In this document: positions 42,807-53,465 of the stretch, piece by piece
Position numbering within the stretch: position 1 is the stretch's first letter
Layout: every line of letters starts with the position of its first letter
DNA from: Plasmodiophora brassicae
Taxonomy: Eukaryota > Endomyxa: Phytomyxea > Phytomyxea > Plasmodiophorida
DNA length: 64,000 bases
Direction: 5' to 3'
Assembly: GCA_036867785.1 (NCBI GenBank)
Contig: CP145421.1
Coordinates: forward strand, 372,001-436,000
The notes under the pieces: model-generated
Database searches by the model: none
The model's input: only the letters and a program-made list of their open reading frames with translations
Told to the model about the DNA's origin: nothing
Made by a program: the position numbers and the translations under genes

Positions 42807-43389
42807 CGTTCTATGACCGGACTGGGAGTCGCGACGACTGCCTACACGGTCACGACGCACGAGGCCACACCGGCAGACGCCCACACCCCGGTGGGCCTGT
42901 AACGCTCCTCCCGACCCGAACCAAGCCGCCGAGAACGCGATATATACGAGGATGAGTCGTGCACCGTTGTATCGCGACCAGCTGTTGAAGTCAAGGAGGT
43001 TCGTGACGGACGTACAACGCCGCCAGAGACAACCCAGGTTGGCTTGCTCCGCATCTGCGCGCGTTGAGCGACGCGAGGTAGATGTCGCAAATCTCGCCGT
43101 CGTGAGCATGGTCCGGATCGTTCTCCCGATACTCGTCCAGCGCCGTCTCCAACCGGGGCAGGAATGCCATCAGGCCTCGCACTCCCCCTGCTCGCATGCT
43201 GCCCGACGCATCTTCATCCACGGTTCGCGCGTCGCGACGCAATGCGACGCCTTCTCCACCCTGCGGCTGCCGGACAGCGCAGGGTGACGGTTCCGTCGGG
43301 GACGGCAAAATGTTCCTATTTACCCGACCCGGGCCGCTGACTGGTGAGCTGCAAAGCGACGCGACCACGCACGGACCGCACTTCATTCG
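42807..43389. other. Upstream region shared with XPC
   Basis: About 580 bp between the TPR-like start (minus) and XPC start (plus). It contains the small minus-strand frame listed separately at 42991-43170 and little else that can be supported. Confidence 0.35.
42991..43170 (-). CDS. Hypothetical short protein
   Basis: A 59-residue frame, MAFLPRLETALDEYRENDPD followed by HAHDGEICDIYLASLNA, has amphipathic helix character unlike random antisense frames. It could be a small gene or an exon. No family is recognised, and splicing after ASLNA is possible. Confidence 0.25.
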   Translation of the reverse strand: MAFLPRLETALDEYRENDPDHAHDGEICDIYLASLNARRCGASQPGLSLAALYVRHEPP

Positions 43390-45703
43390 ATGACTGGAAC
43401 GAGCAGCGTGCCCGAGGAGACACGGGCGCGATGCGCCGCCGGCCTGGAGCGGCTGCTGGGCCGACGCGGGGCGGCGCTGATGGCTCCGTCGTCGGCCCGT
43501 CGGACCATGTCACTGATCGAGGAGCATGAGTCGAGGAAGGCGGCGGCCAGCGAACAGGATGAACATGTCCCGGTTGTCACGTTCGGGTCCGGCATCGACG
43601 AAGCCGGTCTCGATGCCGTCCTTGAGGAATGCGCTCTCGCTGACGACCACGACGCCGAACAGGTGCCCGGTGATGACGAGGACGTCGAAGACGCCGGGCC
43701 AGAGGCGGTAGAAGATGACGCGCGGGTCGTCACTGTCGAACTGAACGCCACAGCGGCGTCGTCGCGATCGTCAACGCCGGCGTTGTCGGAAGAGGACGCC
43801 GCTCGTGCGAAATGGTTCCGGCAGATGGCGCCTCTCGCTCATCGGTTCAGCCTCGCATGTCTGATGCGACGCGTCCGGCAACGATCGCGATTCGTCTGCA
43901 ACAACGTCGAACTTCGCGCTCGCCTGTTTTCCATTGCCCTAGACGCGGGTATGACGCCGACGAAAGCCGTCGATCTCGCGTTCGTCAAGAAGGCCACGAA
44001 GTGGTATCGCCAGACGCTCGCCCGGGTCGATCCGGCTGCCGGCGACCTTCGTGCATCGTGTCGCTGCCCTTCGACGTGCCTGGCGAACCAGATCAATGCG
44101 CTGTTCGAGAAACGGAGGCCAAGGTCGTCGATCGCGTGCTCGAATGACACCGCTGTGATGGTGTTTGTCGCCCTGATGCGGTCGCTGGGCATACGCTCGC
44201 GACTCATCGCTGCACTGAACCCGCTCCCACCTCAGCCGTCGAAGCTCATTGCGCGCTGGGAAGCGGCTCGCGATGCCAAGCCTCCTGAGGCGTGCGCCTG
44301 CCAAGGAGGAACATCGAATCAGAAAGCGGGACGCGCTAAGGACGACAGCGACGACGATGTCATTCACGTAGAGGCGTGTGGGACAAAGAAGAGGCGACGT
44401 TCCGCGTCACGTGGCAGCGAGTATTTCGCTGAAGGATCGCCGACATCGTGGGCGGAAGTCTTTGTCCCAAAGGAAAGCCGTTGGGTGCCTGTCAACCTTG
44501 CGGACGGTCAGGTCGACAATCGACGTGGGATTGAGGAGACCGTTATTGGCGTCCCGATGACGTACGTGGTTGGCGTCGATGCGGACGGTGGCGTCGTCGA
44601 CGTCGTAAGGCGCTATGCGTCCAGCTGGGCGGGGGTCCTGAAGCGCCTACATAATCGCAAATGGTGGGATTCTGTGGTACCGTCACACGTCGATGATGCA
44701 GAAGAGACGGAGCTGAAGGCGTTTGCCGATGATGATAAGATGCCGGACCGCCTGAACGACTTCAGGAATCACCCAAAGTGAGTGTCGGTGCTGCTGGCCG
44801 GGTGCGCAATGGGCTCATGCCGTCCCTGTGTCAGATACGCGATGGAGAAGTTCCTGAAGAAGTTCGAAGTTATCCATCCGCTGGAGCCCGTCCTCGCGGT
44901 CGTTCGTGGGCACAACGTGTACCCGAGGGCTAATTTGCACACGCTCCACACTGCCGAGAACTGGATGCGGGAACCCATGCGGAGGGTACGAGACAACGAG
45001 ATGCCGTTTAAACGTGTCAAGGTACATATCTCGCGTCATCCGAAAGTCAATGGGTGGTTGCACCTGCTGAACGTGGTCGTTGCTGTTGTAGTCTCGTTCA
45101 AGACGCGTTGACGCCGACGAATTGCAAAGCCTGTACGGTGAATGGCAAACGGATCCCTGGACGCCTGAACCTGTCCGGAATGGGATCGTGCCGACGTCCG
45201 CCTATGGGCACTGCGAGCTCTGGACGCCCGACCACCTGCCCGCTGGCGCCGTCCACCTCGCGTACCCGCGGATCGCCATGGCCGCTCGCAAGGTTGGCGC
45301 GCATTACGCGCCGGCGATGATGGGCTTCGAGGCCCACTGCCGCGGGTCCGTCCCAGTCATCAACGGCATCGTCGTCGCGAAGGAGTTCTCCGACAGCGTT
45401 ATGGCCGCCTGGCACGAAATGGAGCAGCGCCGCGCCGAGAACGCGGAGCGTCGTCGCGTCGAGGGAATCTGCCGGCTGTGGCGCGCCCTGGTCCTCGGCG
45501 TCATCAGCAGGCACTCGATCCTCGTCGAGAAGCACGCCGACCCCGATGCCGGCACACGCCAGCGGAAACGTGCCAAGGTGCAATTCACAGCCGCGAAGCA
45601 CGTCCATGAGTTCCTGGACGAGAACCGGACGTTCGATCCCGACCAGCAAGTCTGGGCGGCACGCTGCGCGTGCGGGTTCACCCAGTACGAGGAGGACCTA
45701 TAA
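43390..45703 (+). CDS. XPC: XPC/Rad4 nucleotide-excision-repair protein
   Basis: Damage sensor that opens DNA at lesions to start global-genome NER. Exons 43390-44777, 44835-45021 and 45092-45703 with 57- and 70-nt introns give 728 residues. The transglutaminase-like domain is seen as VFVALMRSLGIRSRLIAALN and SWAEVFVPKESRWVPVNLAD; the beta-hairpin domains follow: BHD1 MPDRLNDFRNHPK-YAMEKF and VIHPLEPV, BHD2 NVYPRANLHTLHTAENWMRE, and BHD3 VPTSAYGHCELWTPDHLPAG with VGAHYAPAMMGFEAHCRGSV. The N-terminus is acidic and disordered. Junctions reproduce the conserved BHD sequence exactly. The stop is 24 bp from that of the convergent coiled-coil gene. Confidence 0.95.
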
Positions 45704-45727
45704 ACGCGGCTCCCCTGGTTTACATGT

Positions 45728-47359
45728 CTAGCTACTGTCGCTTCGCAAGTGCTTCCTGACGTCGTCGGTGCTGGTGGTGCTCCCGCCCATCATGAACGTG
45801 TTCGCGCGCTGGTGCCTGTTCGTCGACTTGCTGTTGACCCGGTTCAGCATCTTGTGCCCCGAGAGCGTCAGCGTCGTCGGGCGCGGTAGTGACGGGTGCC
45901 CGTGCAGGACGGCGCCCACGTGCGACTCGATCCGGGACAGTTCGCCCATCACCGTGCTGTCCGTCACGCTCAACGTCTTCCTGTCAGCGGGGAACAACGC
46001 GCGCACCATCGCATGCACGCCGTCGCACAACGCGTCCATCGTCTGCCTCTGTGCCTTCTTGACCCCATCGTCCCGTCTGGTTTTGTCCAAGCAGTCGCGA
46101 ATGCCTTCCTGGAGGCGCGCCCGGTGCTTGGCGACCCCGGTCGCTGCGACTGTGTCGTCAGCAACCTGCCCGCCCTCGTTCTTCTGGAGTTCGGCGAGCT
46201 CATCGCGCAGGTCGCCGAGTTCCCGGTATAGCGTCATGGCGTTCTCCTGCGCATCGGCGAAGCGTGCCTCGAGCACGGACAGGTCGTTGACCCGGGTCTG
46301 TTCCTGGAGACGAGCCGCCCAGTCGCGAACCTTCACCAGCCTCGTCCGCGTAGCCGCCAGCGACGCCTTCAGCGATGCGATCCCCCAGGACCCGCGCAGC
46401 AGGCGGAACTCGAGCACGTCCAGCTGCGCGTCGACCGATGCGATGTCGTCGTTGTGGGTGGCGTTGCGCCTGCCGCGCAGGTTGCCCAGGAACTCGTCCA
46501 TTAGGTCGGTGACCGCGTTGGTGCGCTGCCGATCGACGGCGGCAGCGGCGACCGCGGCATCGACGTCCTTCATGATGACCTCCGGTGGGGCCAGCAGCAG
46601 GTCCGCATGCTGCCGGGCGAGCTCCCGGCGATCCTGCGCCGCGCGTTCCTCCAAGTCGCGCAGCACAGCGCGGGACTGCGCCTTGGTCGCCTCCACCTCG
46701 TGGATCGGGGCGAGGGCTTCCACGATGCGGCGCTGTCGCTCGAGGACCTGGCGGGTCAGGTCGTCGAAGGCGGCGCGCTGGGCGGTCAGCTCGCAGGCAT
46801 CGCCGCGAACCCGGTCCCGCAGCGCCCGGCTCTGCGTGTTCGCCACGCTCGCCTGCCGTTGAGACAGCTGGATTTGCTTCTCCAGGCTGCGGATCATGCC
46901 CATCTGCCGGCGCTTCAGGTCGTTCAGGTCCTGGTGGGTACCGTGCTCGACGACGCTTCGCAGGCCACGACGCGCCACCTGCGCCTGCAACGTCGCCACG
47001 CGCTGGCATCGTCGCTCCGCGTGTCGCATCGCGTTGACGATCGATTGTCCGCTGGTGGCGATCTCCATCACGATCCGATTGTCGATCGTCTGCTGCGACA
47101 GGTCGGTCATGCGTGTGGCCCGTGCCAGGGTGACTTCGAGCTCGTGCTTCACATCCCAGTGTTCGCCCGACTGCTCCTTCAGCGCCTTTCGATAACGGGG
47201 CATGCAGGCAGCGATCTGCATGTCGCGTTTGCGTTGGTCGCCGGTCGACAGCGACTTCACCTCGGAGGCGAGTCTTCGGGCATGCTGGCCGGCGCGCTCG
47301 TAGTCTTCGAACGTTCGCTCGTCGCCTTCGGTGCGATCGTCCACGTCGCCGACGGCCAT
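45728..47359 (-). CDS. Long coiled-coil protein, possible outer-dynein-arm docking subunit
   Basis: Intronless 543-residue frame, start MAVGDVDDRTEGDERTFEDY. Almost the whole chain is heptad-rich (ATLQAQVARRGLRSVV; LKRRQMGMIRSLEKQIQLSQ; FADAQENAMTLYRELGDLRD). A Ser/Thr-rich tail (FMMGGSTTSTDD) follows. Length and spacing recall the CCDC63/ODAD1 docking-complex family, and the window also encodes an axonemal dynein subunit, but coiled coils mimic each other and this link is weak. Another coiled-coil family member cannot be excluded. No catalytic domain, signal peptide or membrane span is seen. Confidence 0.6.
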   Translation of the reverse strand: MAVGDVDDRTEGDERTFEDYERAGQHARRLASEVKSLSTGDQRKRDMQIAACMPRYRKALKEQSGEHWDVKHELEVTLARATRMTDLSQQTIDNRIVMEIATSGQSIVNAMRHAERRCQRVATLQAQVARRGLRSVVEHGTHQDLNDLKRRQMGMIRSLEKQIQLSQRQASVANTQSRALRDRVRGDACELTAQRAAFDDLTRQVLERQRRIVEALAPIHEVEATKAQSRAVLRDLEERAAQDRRELARQHADLLLAPPEVIMKDVDAAVAAAAVDRQRTNAVTDLMDEFLGNLRGRRNATHNDDIASVDAQLDVLEFRLLRGSWGIASLKASLAATRTRLVKVRDWAARLQEQTRVNDLSVLEARFADAQENAMTLYRELGDLRDELAELQKNEGGQVADDTVAATGVAKHRARLQEGIRDCLDKTRRDDGVKKAQRQTMDALCDGVHAMVRALFPADRKTLSVTDSTVMGELSRIESHVGAVLHGHPSLPRPTTLTLSGHKMLNRVNSKSTNRHQRANTFMMGGSTTSTDDVRKHLRSDSS

Positions 47360-47491
47360 GACGATGATAGGCTGCGTCAGAGCGGCCGTGACGTCTCACA
47401 TGCAACCATTAAACTCGATCGATTGCGAAGGTACGTCTAATATAATGGTGGATATATATCGATGAACGTGAAGATCGTTATGCGTGTGCCC

Positions 47492-48766
47492 TCATCCGGT
47501 TCGTAGAATGTCGCGTGCGACATCGGACGCCAGGAACCGCTTGAACGGGTCGATATCCAGCAATCCACAGATCATATCGTACGCGTCATTGAACATGTCC
47601 GGTGAGGCGCTCGCGATGGCGATCCTTCTCAGGAGCTCGTCCCGCAGGTCCCCCGATATGTTGACCTGCAGCCGGGCACCTTCGTCAATGTAGACCTGGT
47701 AGATCTCGGTGGCCTCCTGCAGCATGGCGTTGTCCATGTCGTCTGTGGACTGCCCTTCCGAGCTACTCGTCATGACAACGGTCACAGCGGACGCTGGGCT
47801 CGCCCAGGCCCTGTTGCGTTTCGGGGCGAAACGCTTCTTGAAGTCTTGGACGGCCGTCAGGAAATGGAGGTTCTCCACAGCGAACTCGCGGACGAGAAAC
47901 TCTCTGAATACGTCCAGCCCGGCCTGGTCGGCGTCCTGCAGGAACCGCGATAGCCGGATGCGAACGCGACCATCCGATGGGTCCGCCCTGAACGTCGTGT
48001 ACGACAGGATGACGGGTACGGCCAGACATATGACCGCCTCCATCTCCAGGAGCAGCCAGTAGGCCAGGACCTGCAACCGGATGCCGCCCAGAAATACGGT
48101 GGCGAAGTATGGCAGCAGCACAGGTAGCATGATGGCGTTGATGGCGACCAGCGACATCACCTCGCGTTTGATGTAGAACCCATCGACACAGACGCGAAGC
48201 CGTACGGCGAAACAGGCGACCAGCACGATCCAGATCGCGAACCAGGCCGTCTGCCATGGCGCAAAGGAGCCGTCTAAGACGCACGCTGCAGGATCAAGGT
48301 GTTGCCAGGCCGCCCACGAGTACACGCCAACTGCGATCAGGGCGGATGCCCAGAACGGCACGAAGAAACGCTTCGTGAGGACCCACTGGTGATCTAGAAC
48401 CCAGGCGTCGTGTGGCGACAGGTTCGCCCGCGCTTCGTGCGTCATGGCCCGCGATTTGGCGCGGGCGATCTGGCACTGCCAGAAGAGCACGCCGCACCGC
48501 ACGGTGGCCACGATGCAGGTGATGGATCCCGTCACATTCGCCACCGCATACGAGACCGTGCACGGCACCATGCCCATCGAGAACGCCAGCAGCGTCGCCA
48601 CGTTGATGGTCATTGCCGTGAACCACCCGATCGTCGTCAGCGGCATCCTCGGCGAGATCGGCGGGCGGCGCCGCCGCCAGAAGTACCAAGCCAGCATTGG
48701 AAGCGTCGTCACGATCGTGAACAGGAAACAGAACCAGATGCCACCCTGTGACGCCGGCATCCTCAA
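47492..48766 (-). CDS. Seven-transmembrane RGS protein
   Basis: Intronless 424-residue frame. The first 270 residues hold about seven hydrophobic helices (FCFLFTIVTTLPMLAWYFW; LTTIGWFTAMTINVATLLAF; AWFAIWIVLVACFAVRLRVC; LVAINAIMLPVLLPYFATVF; VLAYWLLLEMEAVICLAVPV). The C-terminal 140 residues form an RGS box: FREFLVREFAVENLHFLTAV, then IYQVYIDEGARLQVNISGDL and MFNDAYDMICGLLDIDPFKR FL split as usual. The conserved Asn after the first helix pair (ENLHF) and the NIS motif are present. Same architecture as plant AtRGS1 and protist 7TM-RGS proteins, which accelerate GTP hydrolysis by G-alpha at the plasma membrane. Divergent from ARP5. Confidence 0.88.
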   Translation of the reverse strand: MRMPASQGGIWFCFLFTIVTTLPMLAWYFWRRRRPPISPRMPLTTIGWFTAMTINVATLLAFSMGMVPCTVSYAVANVTGSITCIVATVRCGVLFWQCQIARAKSRAMTHEARANLSPHDAWVLDHQWVLTKRFFVPFWASALIAVGVYSWAAWQHLDPAACVLDGSFAPWQTAWFAIWIVLVACFAVRLRVCVDGFYIKREVMSLVAINAIMLPVLLPYFATVFLGGIRLQVLAYWLLLEMEAVICLAVPVILSYTTFRADPSDGRVRIRLSRFLQDADQAGLDVFREFLVREFAVENLHFLTAVQDFKKRFAPKRNRAWASPASAVTVVMTSSSEGQSTDDMDNAMLQEATEIYQVYIDEGARLQVNISGDLRDELLRRIAIASASPDMFNDAYDMICGLLDIDPFKRFLASDVARDILRTG

Positions 48767-48889
48767 CGGAACTCGTCACGCGACGATCGCGTCGGTACTC
48801 GCGTACGCCGCCACGATCACTCGCTCAACGTGGGCGCTTGGTCAATAAGGCAGCCGACTGCTGCACTGGCTGTGTGGTGTCGTGTCCGG

Positions 48890-49133
48890 CGTACAGACAT
48901 GATCGCGTGCCCAGCATGCCCTGAAAGGTGTTCGCGTGCCCGCATAGCCACGCGGCCCTTATCCCACTCACTCTCGGTGTGATTGTGTTATACAGACCAG
49001 GTCCCACACTAGCAGGTCGGCTCCAGGATGTATAGCCAACGTCAACCTTTGTGGGGCCCGGTCTGAATAACACAGTCGAGAGTGAGCTGGGTAGGGTCGC
49101 GTTGCCATGCGGGCACGCGATCATGTCTATACG
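48890..49133. repeat. Fold-back inverted repeat between 7TM-RGS and ARP5
   Basis: Left arm 48890-49008 and right arm 49051-49133 are reverse complements over about 85 bp with roughly 15% mismatch, separated by a 42-bp loop. The left arm holds an extra 29 bp created by a local duplication around GCGTGCCC. No coding capacity is seen. It sits in the region that should contain both divergent promoters. Confidence 0.85.
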
Positions 49134-49412
49134 CTGGGCATGACCGATAGGAAGCGAGGCGGCATGCGAGGCACCCGACGAAGAAACTTGTACTGCGGAT
49201 GGAGAATGCTCGTGCTTCCTGCCACTTGCGTTCCCGAACACAGGAACCATTCCAGCACTGGGTCGGCGCCTGCTGCATAAACGGGCACACACAGACACTG
49301 TTCGCCGAAGGTGGGCAATCATTCGTGCGGGACGTGTGGCCCCGGAGACCGGAGTTGTGCAGCACGCAAGTCGCGGCACGGCCGGGGCAGTTCGCGCGTG
49401 CGTCGTGTGTCG
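49134..49412. other. ARP5 upstream region
   Basis: About 280 bp between the fold-back element and the ARP5 start. A minus-strand frame crosses it but has no recognisable features. Presumed promoter. Confidence 0.35.
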
Positions 49413-52218
49413 ATGGGTGTCGCGGAGGAGGTGCGCCGCGCGCCGATCTACACCTCGTTCCGGGATGAGGTCGTCCCGTTCGACATCCGGGCAGTGGGGC
49501 GGCGGCCGGCGGCGTCGACGCCGGTCGTCATCGACAACGGGTCGTTTGAGCTCCGGGCCGGGTACGCCGGCCGGGATGCGCCCGATGTCCGATTCCAGAA
49601 CCGGGTGCTGCCGCCCAGGACGCGACAAAAGATGCCGGATTCGGCCGGGGACATGCCGTCTGTGAGCGTCATCAATTACGATCGCGTCGGCGACCAGTTG
49701 TACCCGGAGGACTGGACAAGGGACAAGTACCTGAAGTCGCCGTTCGAGTCCAATGTCGTGTGCAACTTCACCAACATGGTCAGTGATCCCTGACTGGCGG
49801 TCCAGCAACGTCGTATAACGAATCGCGCGTTAGGAGAGTGTGCTGGACTATACGTTCGCCCGCCTTGGACTGGCCAACGAGTCGTCTGTCAGCCATCCGA
49901 TTATCATGACGGAGGCGGTTGCCTGTCCAGAGTACAGTCGCAGCAACATGTACGAGCTTCTGTTTGAAACGTACAATGTCCCAAACATCGGTAGTGGGAT
50001 TCGACGGCCTGTCTCGTTTCGAACGGTGTTTGACGGTTGTCGCACAGCGTTTGGTATCGACAGCCTGTTTTCGTATGCGTTTAACGCCTCACTGCCCGAC
50101 CAGAAGCTCGACCCCGACGTGGGCGTGGTGGTCTCCAGTTCATACGATGTAATCGTCGTTTCACTTACGCCGACGAGATCCGCTGACATCCTTGCCGTAG
50201 GTGTCGCACATCATTCCGATCTGGGACGGTTCGGCGCACGTATCCCAATCGATCAGGCTTTCTTTCGGCGGCTTCCACCTCCTGGAATATTTGTACAAAT
50301 CCATCGCAATGCAGGTCCCGTTTGAAAACCAAGCCGCGCTGTTCTCACTGCGGTGCCAAGAGATCATGAACCGGTACTGCTACGTTTCCGTCGATTTCCA
50401 AGATGAACTCGAAGTATGTCCCGATTGTGGTTCGGGTTCGACCTCGTGACGCGGGTTTCTGTAGTTGTACTGTTCCCGGACCGACCCAGCGGTCATCTTG
50501 ACCTTGCCAGTCGATCTGTCGCATAGCATTCAGAAGCCGAAGCTAAGTGAGGAAGAACAGCGTGAGCGCGACGCCAAAGCCCACGCCCAAACGGAAAAGC
50601 TCAAAGCAATGGCGAAGGTTGTATCCTCAACAATGTCTCGCGAGTTGTCCGTGAATGACTCTGGTCACAGGAACGTCGTGACGAAGCGTTCGCAGCACAA
50701 CAAGCCACGTTAACGTCGTACACAGCGCTGATTGAGAGCAAGCAGTCTGAGCGCATCTCAAAGGCGCAGTTTATGGTTCGCTCGCTGATGTGAATGGACG
50801 CTTGGAACCTCACTGAGACGTAGGAGGCGATCACCAGCGGCGGCTTCGAAGATGAAGCAGACTTTATGTCATCGTACACCGCCCTCAAGAAGAAAGTGGA
50901 TGCTCAGCTGAAGAAGCGTGGTGAATCTGAAACTGACGGACCTGCCGCGGACGATGCGTCTTCCAAAGCGTACGATTTGATTGACGTACCTGATGAGGAC
51001 CTGAACGAGGTATCTTCCTGCCATTGTTATTTGGATTTTCCATTAGTGGTACAAACTCTGTCCACGTTAGGAGGATCGGAAGCGCAAGAGAATACAAAGA
51101 ATGTTGAAGGCGAGTGCCGACGCGCGGATTAAGAAGAAGGAGGAGAAGCTCCTGCAGGAACAGCAAGAGGTGAGATCCCGTATCTCCAGCGTCTGATTTC
51201 GTCTCATCATTTTCTCCAAGGCGGAAGATCGCGAAGCGATGCTGCACGCTTTTAACGCAGATCCGGAAGGGTTTATAGCTGGGATTCGCGCCCAGCTTGA
51301 AACTGTCCAGCAGCGTCGCGCGTCACGAACCTCTGACGTGGGAGCCGGATCTACGATGTCTGGGCGCCGGTCGAATGCGGCGAACCGACAGCGCGCTGCA
51401 ATGATTGCCAGTATGGGGACGGGGACAATGGAAGGTTCCACGTTTGGTGCCGATGATAATGACTGGGATGTCTATCGCGTTGTCGGCACGGCCCCCACTG
51501 ATGAGGCAGGTGGCGGTAGCCTGAGTGACTCTGAGGACGCGGAACAAGTCAGACGCCTGGAGAGCATCTTGAATGAACTTGCTCCGTCAACTGGCGAGTC
51601 AGCTGAATTGAAGCGCGACTTCCATCCCGTAGTTCATATCAACGCCCAACGGATTCGGGTCCCGGAAGTCCTGTTCCAGCCATCGATCATTGGAATTGGT
51701 ACGTTTCGCTTCTGTAGGTGGCAGTTGCGATTCTAATGCGAATCGTAGACCAGTGCGGGATCAGTGAAGCGGTCATGGCTGTTCTGTCTCGTTCTTCCTG
51801 TGCCGCGTACCGCGAACAAATGTGCCGCAACGTGTTCACTTGTGGGGGCACAACTTTGTTTCGTGGATTCCGGCAACGTCTTTACGACTCGATGCGTTCA
51901 ATGCTGCCCGTTAGTAGCGACCTGCGCGTAGTCAAAGCTCGCGACGCGTCCTGTGATGCTTGGCGAGGTGCCGCTCAATGGGATGCCTCTGACTTTTATG
52001 GTAACCCGCCCTGATGGATTCAACGGTTTCCAGCTGTCATCTGACAGTGCTGTCTAGTGTCGCGCGCGGCGTACCAGGAATGCGGCGCGATGTACCTCAA
52101 CGAACATCGATACGGGAACAGGAACGTGCTGTACAAAGACGCGCCCTCGACTGCTGCTGTCCCGCCGATCGCTACGGATGGACTTCCTGGGCCATCTCCT
52201 GCCAAGCGACGACGCTGA
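49413..52218 (+). CDS. ARP5: Actin-related protein 5 (INO80 complex)
   Basis: Nuclear subunit of the INO80 chromatin remodeller. Exon 1 starts MGVAEEVRRAPIYTSFRDEV and carries STPVVIDNGSFELRAGYAGR, the actin-fold phosphate loop. A 55-nt intron (49779-49833) leads to ESVLDYTFARLGL and HPIIMTEAVACPEYSRSNMY. FGGFHLLEYLY, the long charged ARP5-specific insertion (EEQRERDAKAHAQTEKLKAM; LKKKVDAQLKKRG; RIKKKEEKLLQEQQE; DDNDWDVYRVVG) and the ending [32 protein letters not shown] and AWRGAAQWDASDF follow. The last exon gives AAYQECGAMYLNEHRYGNRN and an end PAKRRR. About eight short introns are needed; several in the insertion are not precisely placed. Arp5 with Ies6 couples INO80 ATPase to nucleosome sliding. 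Confidence 0.9.
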
Positions 52219-52404
52219 CGATATCGGATACACATTTTAATATTCCGCTCCAGTGTCTGACGGCAGACGTTGGGGAGGGCGCTGTTTACCGAAGCACCCC
52301 GACGAAGACCCCAGGTTAGCAAGCAGCATGCCAACGCCGCCGCGCGCGTCGCATTTCCGTGGTCGCTCCGTTGCTGGCGCGCCTGTCCACATCCGCCCAT
52401 CGCC

Positions 52405-53382
52405 ATGCTGTTCAGCTGTTCGAGGGTGCTGCTCCTGGCCTGTGCCATCGCCGGCGCTCACGCCGTGCACATGACGTTCGACCCGAGCGATGATGTCAAG
52501 CAGTACTTGTCGACGGGCGGCGCCCGCCTCACCAGCGTCCACGTGCAGACGGATTCCCATCTCGATGACGTCGTCAGCTTCCTGGTCTCCAGCCAGGCCT
52601 CGCGCCCTGCACTGAAAGCAATCAAGGCATCCGGCCCTCGCATCACGCGCCTGCCGGTGCAGATCTCGCTCGTCGAGTCGCTCGAGTCGCTCGACGTGTC
52701 CAACTCGGGTATCAGGGAACTGCCGTACGAGATCGGGCGCCTGAAGTCGCTGAGGCTACTTGACGTGTCCAACACTGGCATTACGAAATTGCCACCCGTG
52801 TTTGCGGGCATGACATCGCTGTCGACGCTCGTCGTGTCCCCGAACCGCATCACAGAACTGGCATATGATATTGGGCGCCCCACCCCATACCTGGCCAGAG
52901 AGGACGTTAGGAATCATCCCATCTTCAAGCGCCGCCTCGCCGCCCGTACCACAGGGAAGTCAGCCGCCCCTGGAGCATGGCAGGTGGCGCATTCGTACCC
53001 CAAATGTGCACCCCGTCTGATCAGGGAAGGGCCGAGTCGAATCGTTGTAGTAGCTCGTCCGACGTCCAATGACAATGCGTTGCCACTGTCAGGTGACGCC
53101 GAACGGATCCCGTCAGCAGAGCCGATTGTCTCCAGTATGCACGCCGGCAGTGGGCTGGGTCGGACAGCGACCATCGCGCTCTGTACCGAGCGCAGGCTTC
53201 TCGTGAACTCCATCGATATTCGCCAGTCGACCCTTGCATCGTTCAAGACGCTTCCTCGCTTCATGGGCGCGGTTCACGCTTCGATCCGCAAGTCCATTGA
53301 CGATTCGCGTTCCCAACTGGCCGAGTTTGAGCAGGTGATGGCTGACATGGGAGTCACACCTGCTGACTGTGCCGCAATGTGA
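52405..53382 (+). CDS. Secreted leucine-rich-repeat protein
   Basis: Intronless 325-residue frame. Signal peptide MLFSCSRVLLLACAIAGAHA at the start. Residues 80-160 hold about four LRRs of 22-23 residues (ITRLPVQISLVESLESLDVS; IRELPYEIGRLKSLRLLDVS; ITKLPPVFAGMTSLSTLVVS). The remaining half has no repeat and no membrane span; helices near the end (ASFKTLPRFMGAVHASIRKS) are unassigned. LRR modules bind proteins, so a secreted binding or decoy role is conceivable. ATG at 52405 was chosen because it opens directly with the leader; an upstream Met at 52270 hides it. Stop lies 83 bp from the convergent lipase stop. Confidence 0.82.
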   Translation: MLFSCSRVLLLACAIAGAHAVHMTFDPSDDVKQYLSTGGARLTSVHVQTDSHLDDVVSFLVSSQASRPALKAIKASGPRITRLPVQISLVESLESLDVSNSGIRELPYEIGRLKSLRLLDVSNTGITKLPPVFAGMTSLSTLVVSPNRITELAYDIGRPTPYLAREDVRNHPIFKRRLAARTTGKSAAPGAWQVAHSYPKCAPRLIREGPSRIVVVARPTSNDNALPLSGDAERIPSAEPIVSSMHAGSGLGRTATIALCTERRLLVNSIDIRQSTLASFKTLPRFMGAVHASIRKSIDDSRSQLAEFEQVMADMGVTPADCAAM

Positions 53383-53465
53383 CGCCCCGAGATATGCACC
53401 CCAGCCGCGATATGAGGTTCAATACACTGGCACCAGCGGCGAGTACGCAATTGGTTTACGTCATC

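Noticed and set aside
46200-47405. 401-codon minus-strand frame overlapping the coiled-coil gene
   Set aside because: Arg/Gly/His-rich shadow frame on the same strand; the overlapping frame has consistent heptads and a normal start.
49042-49365. Minus-strand frame upstream of ARP5
   Set aside because: Crosses the right arm of the fold-back repeat and has no domain or plausible partner exon.
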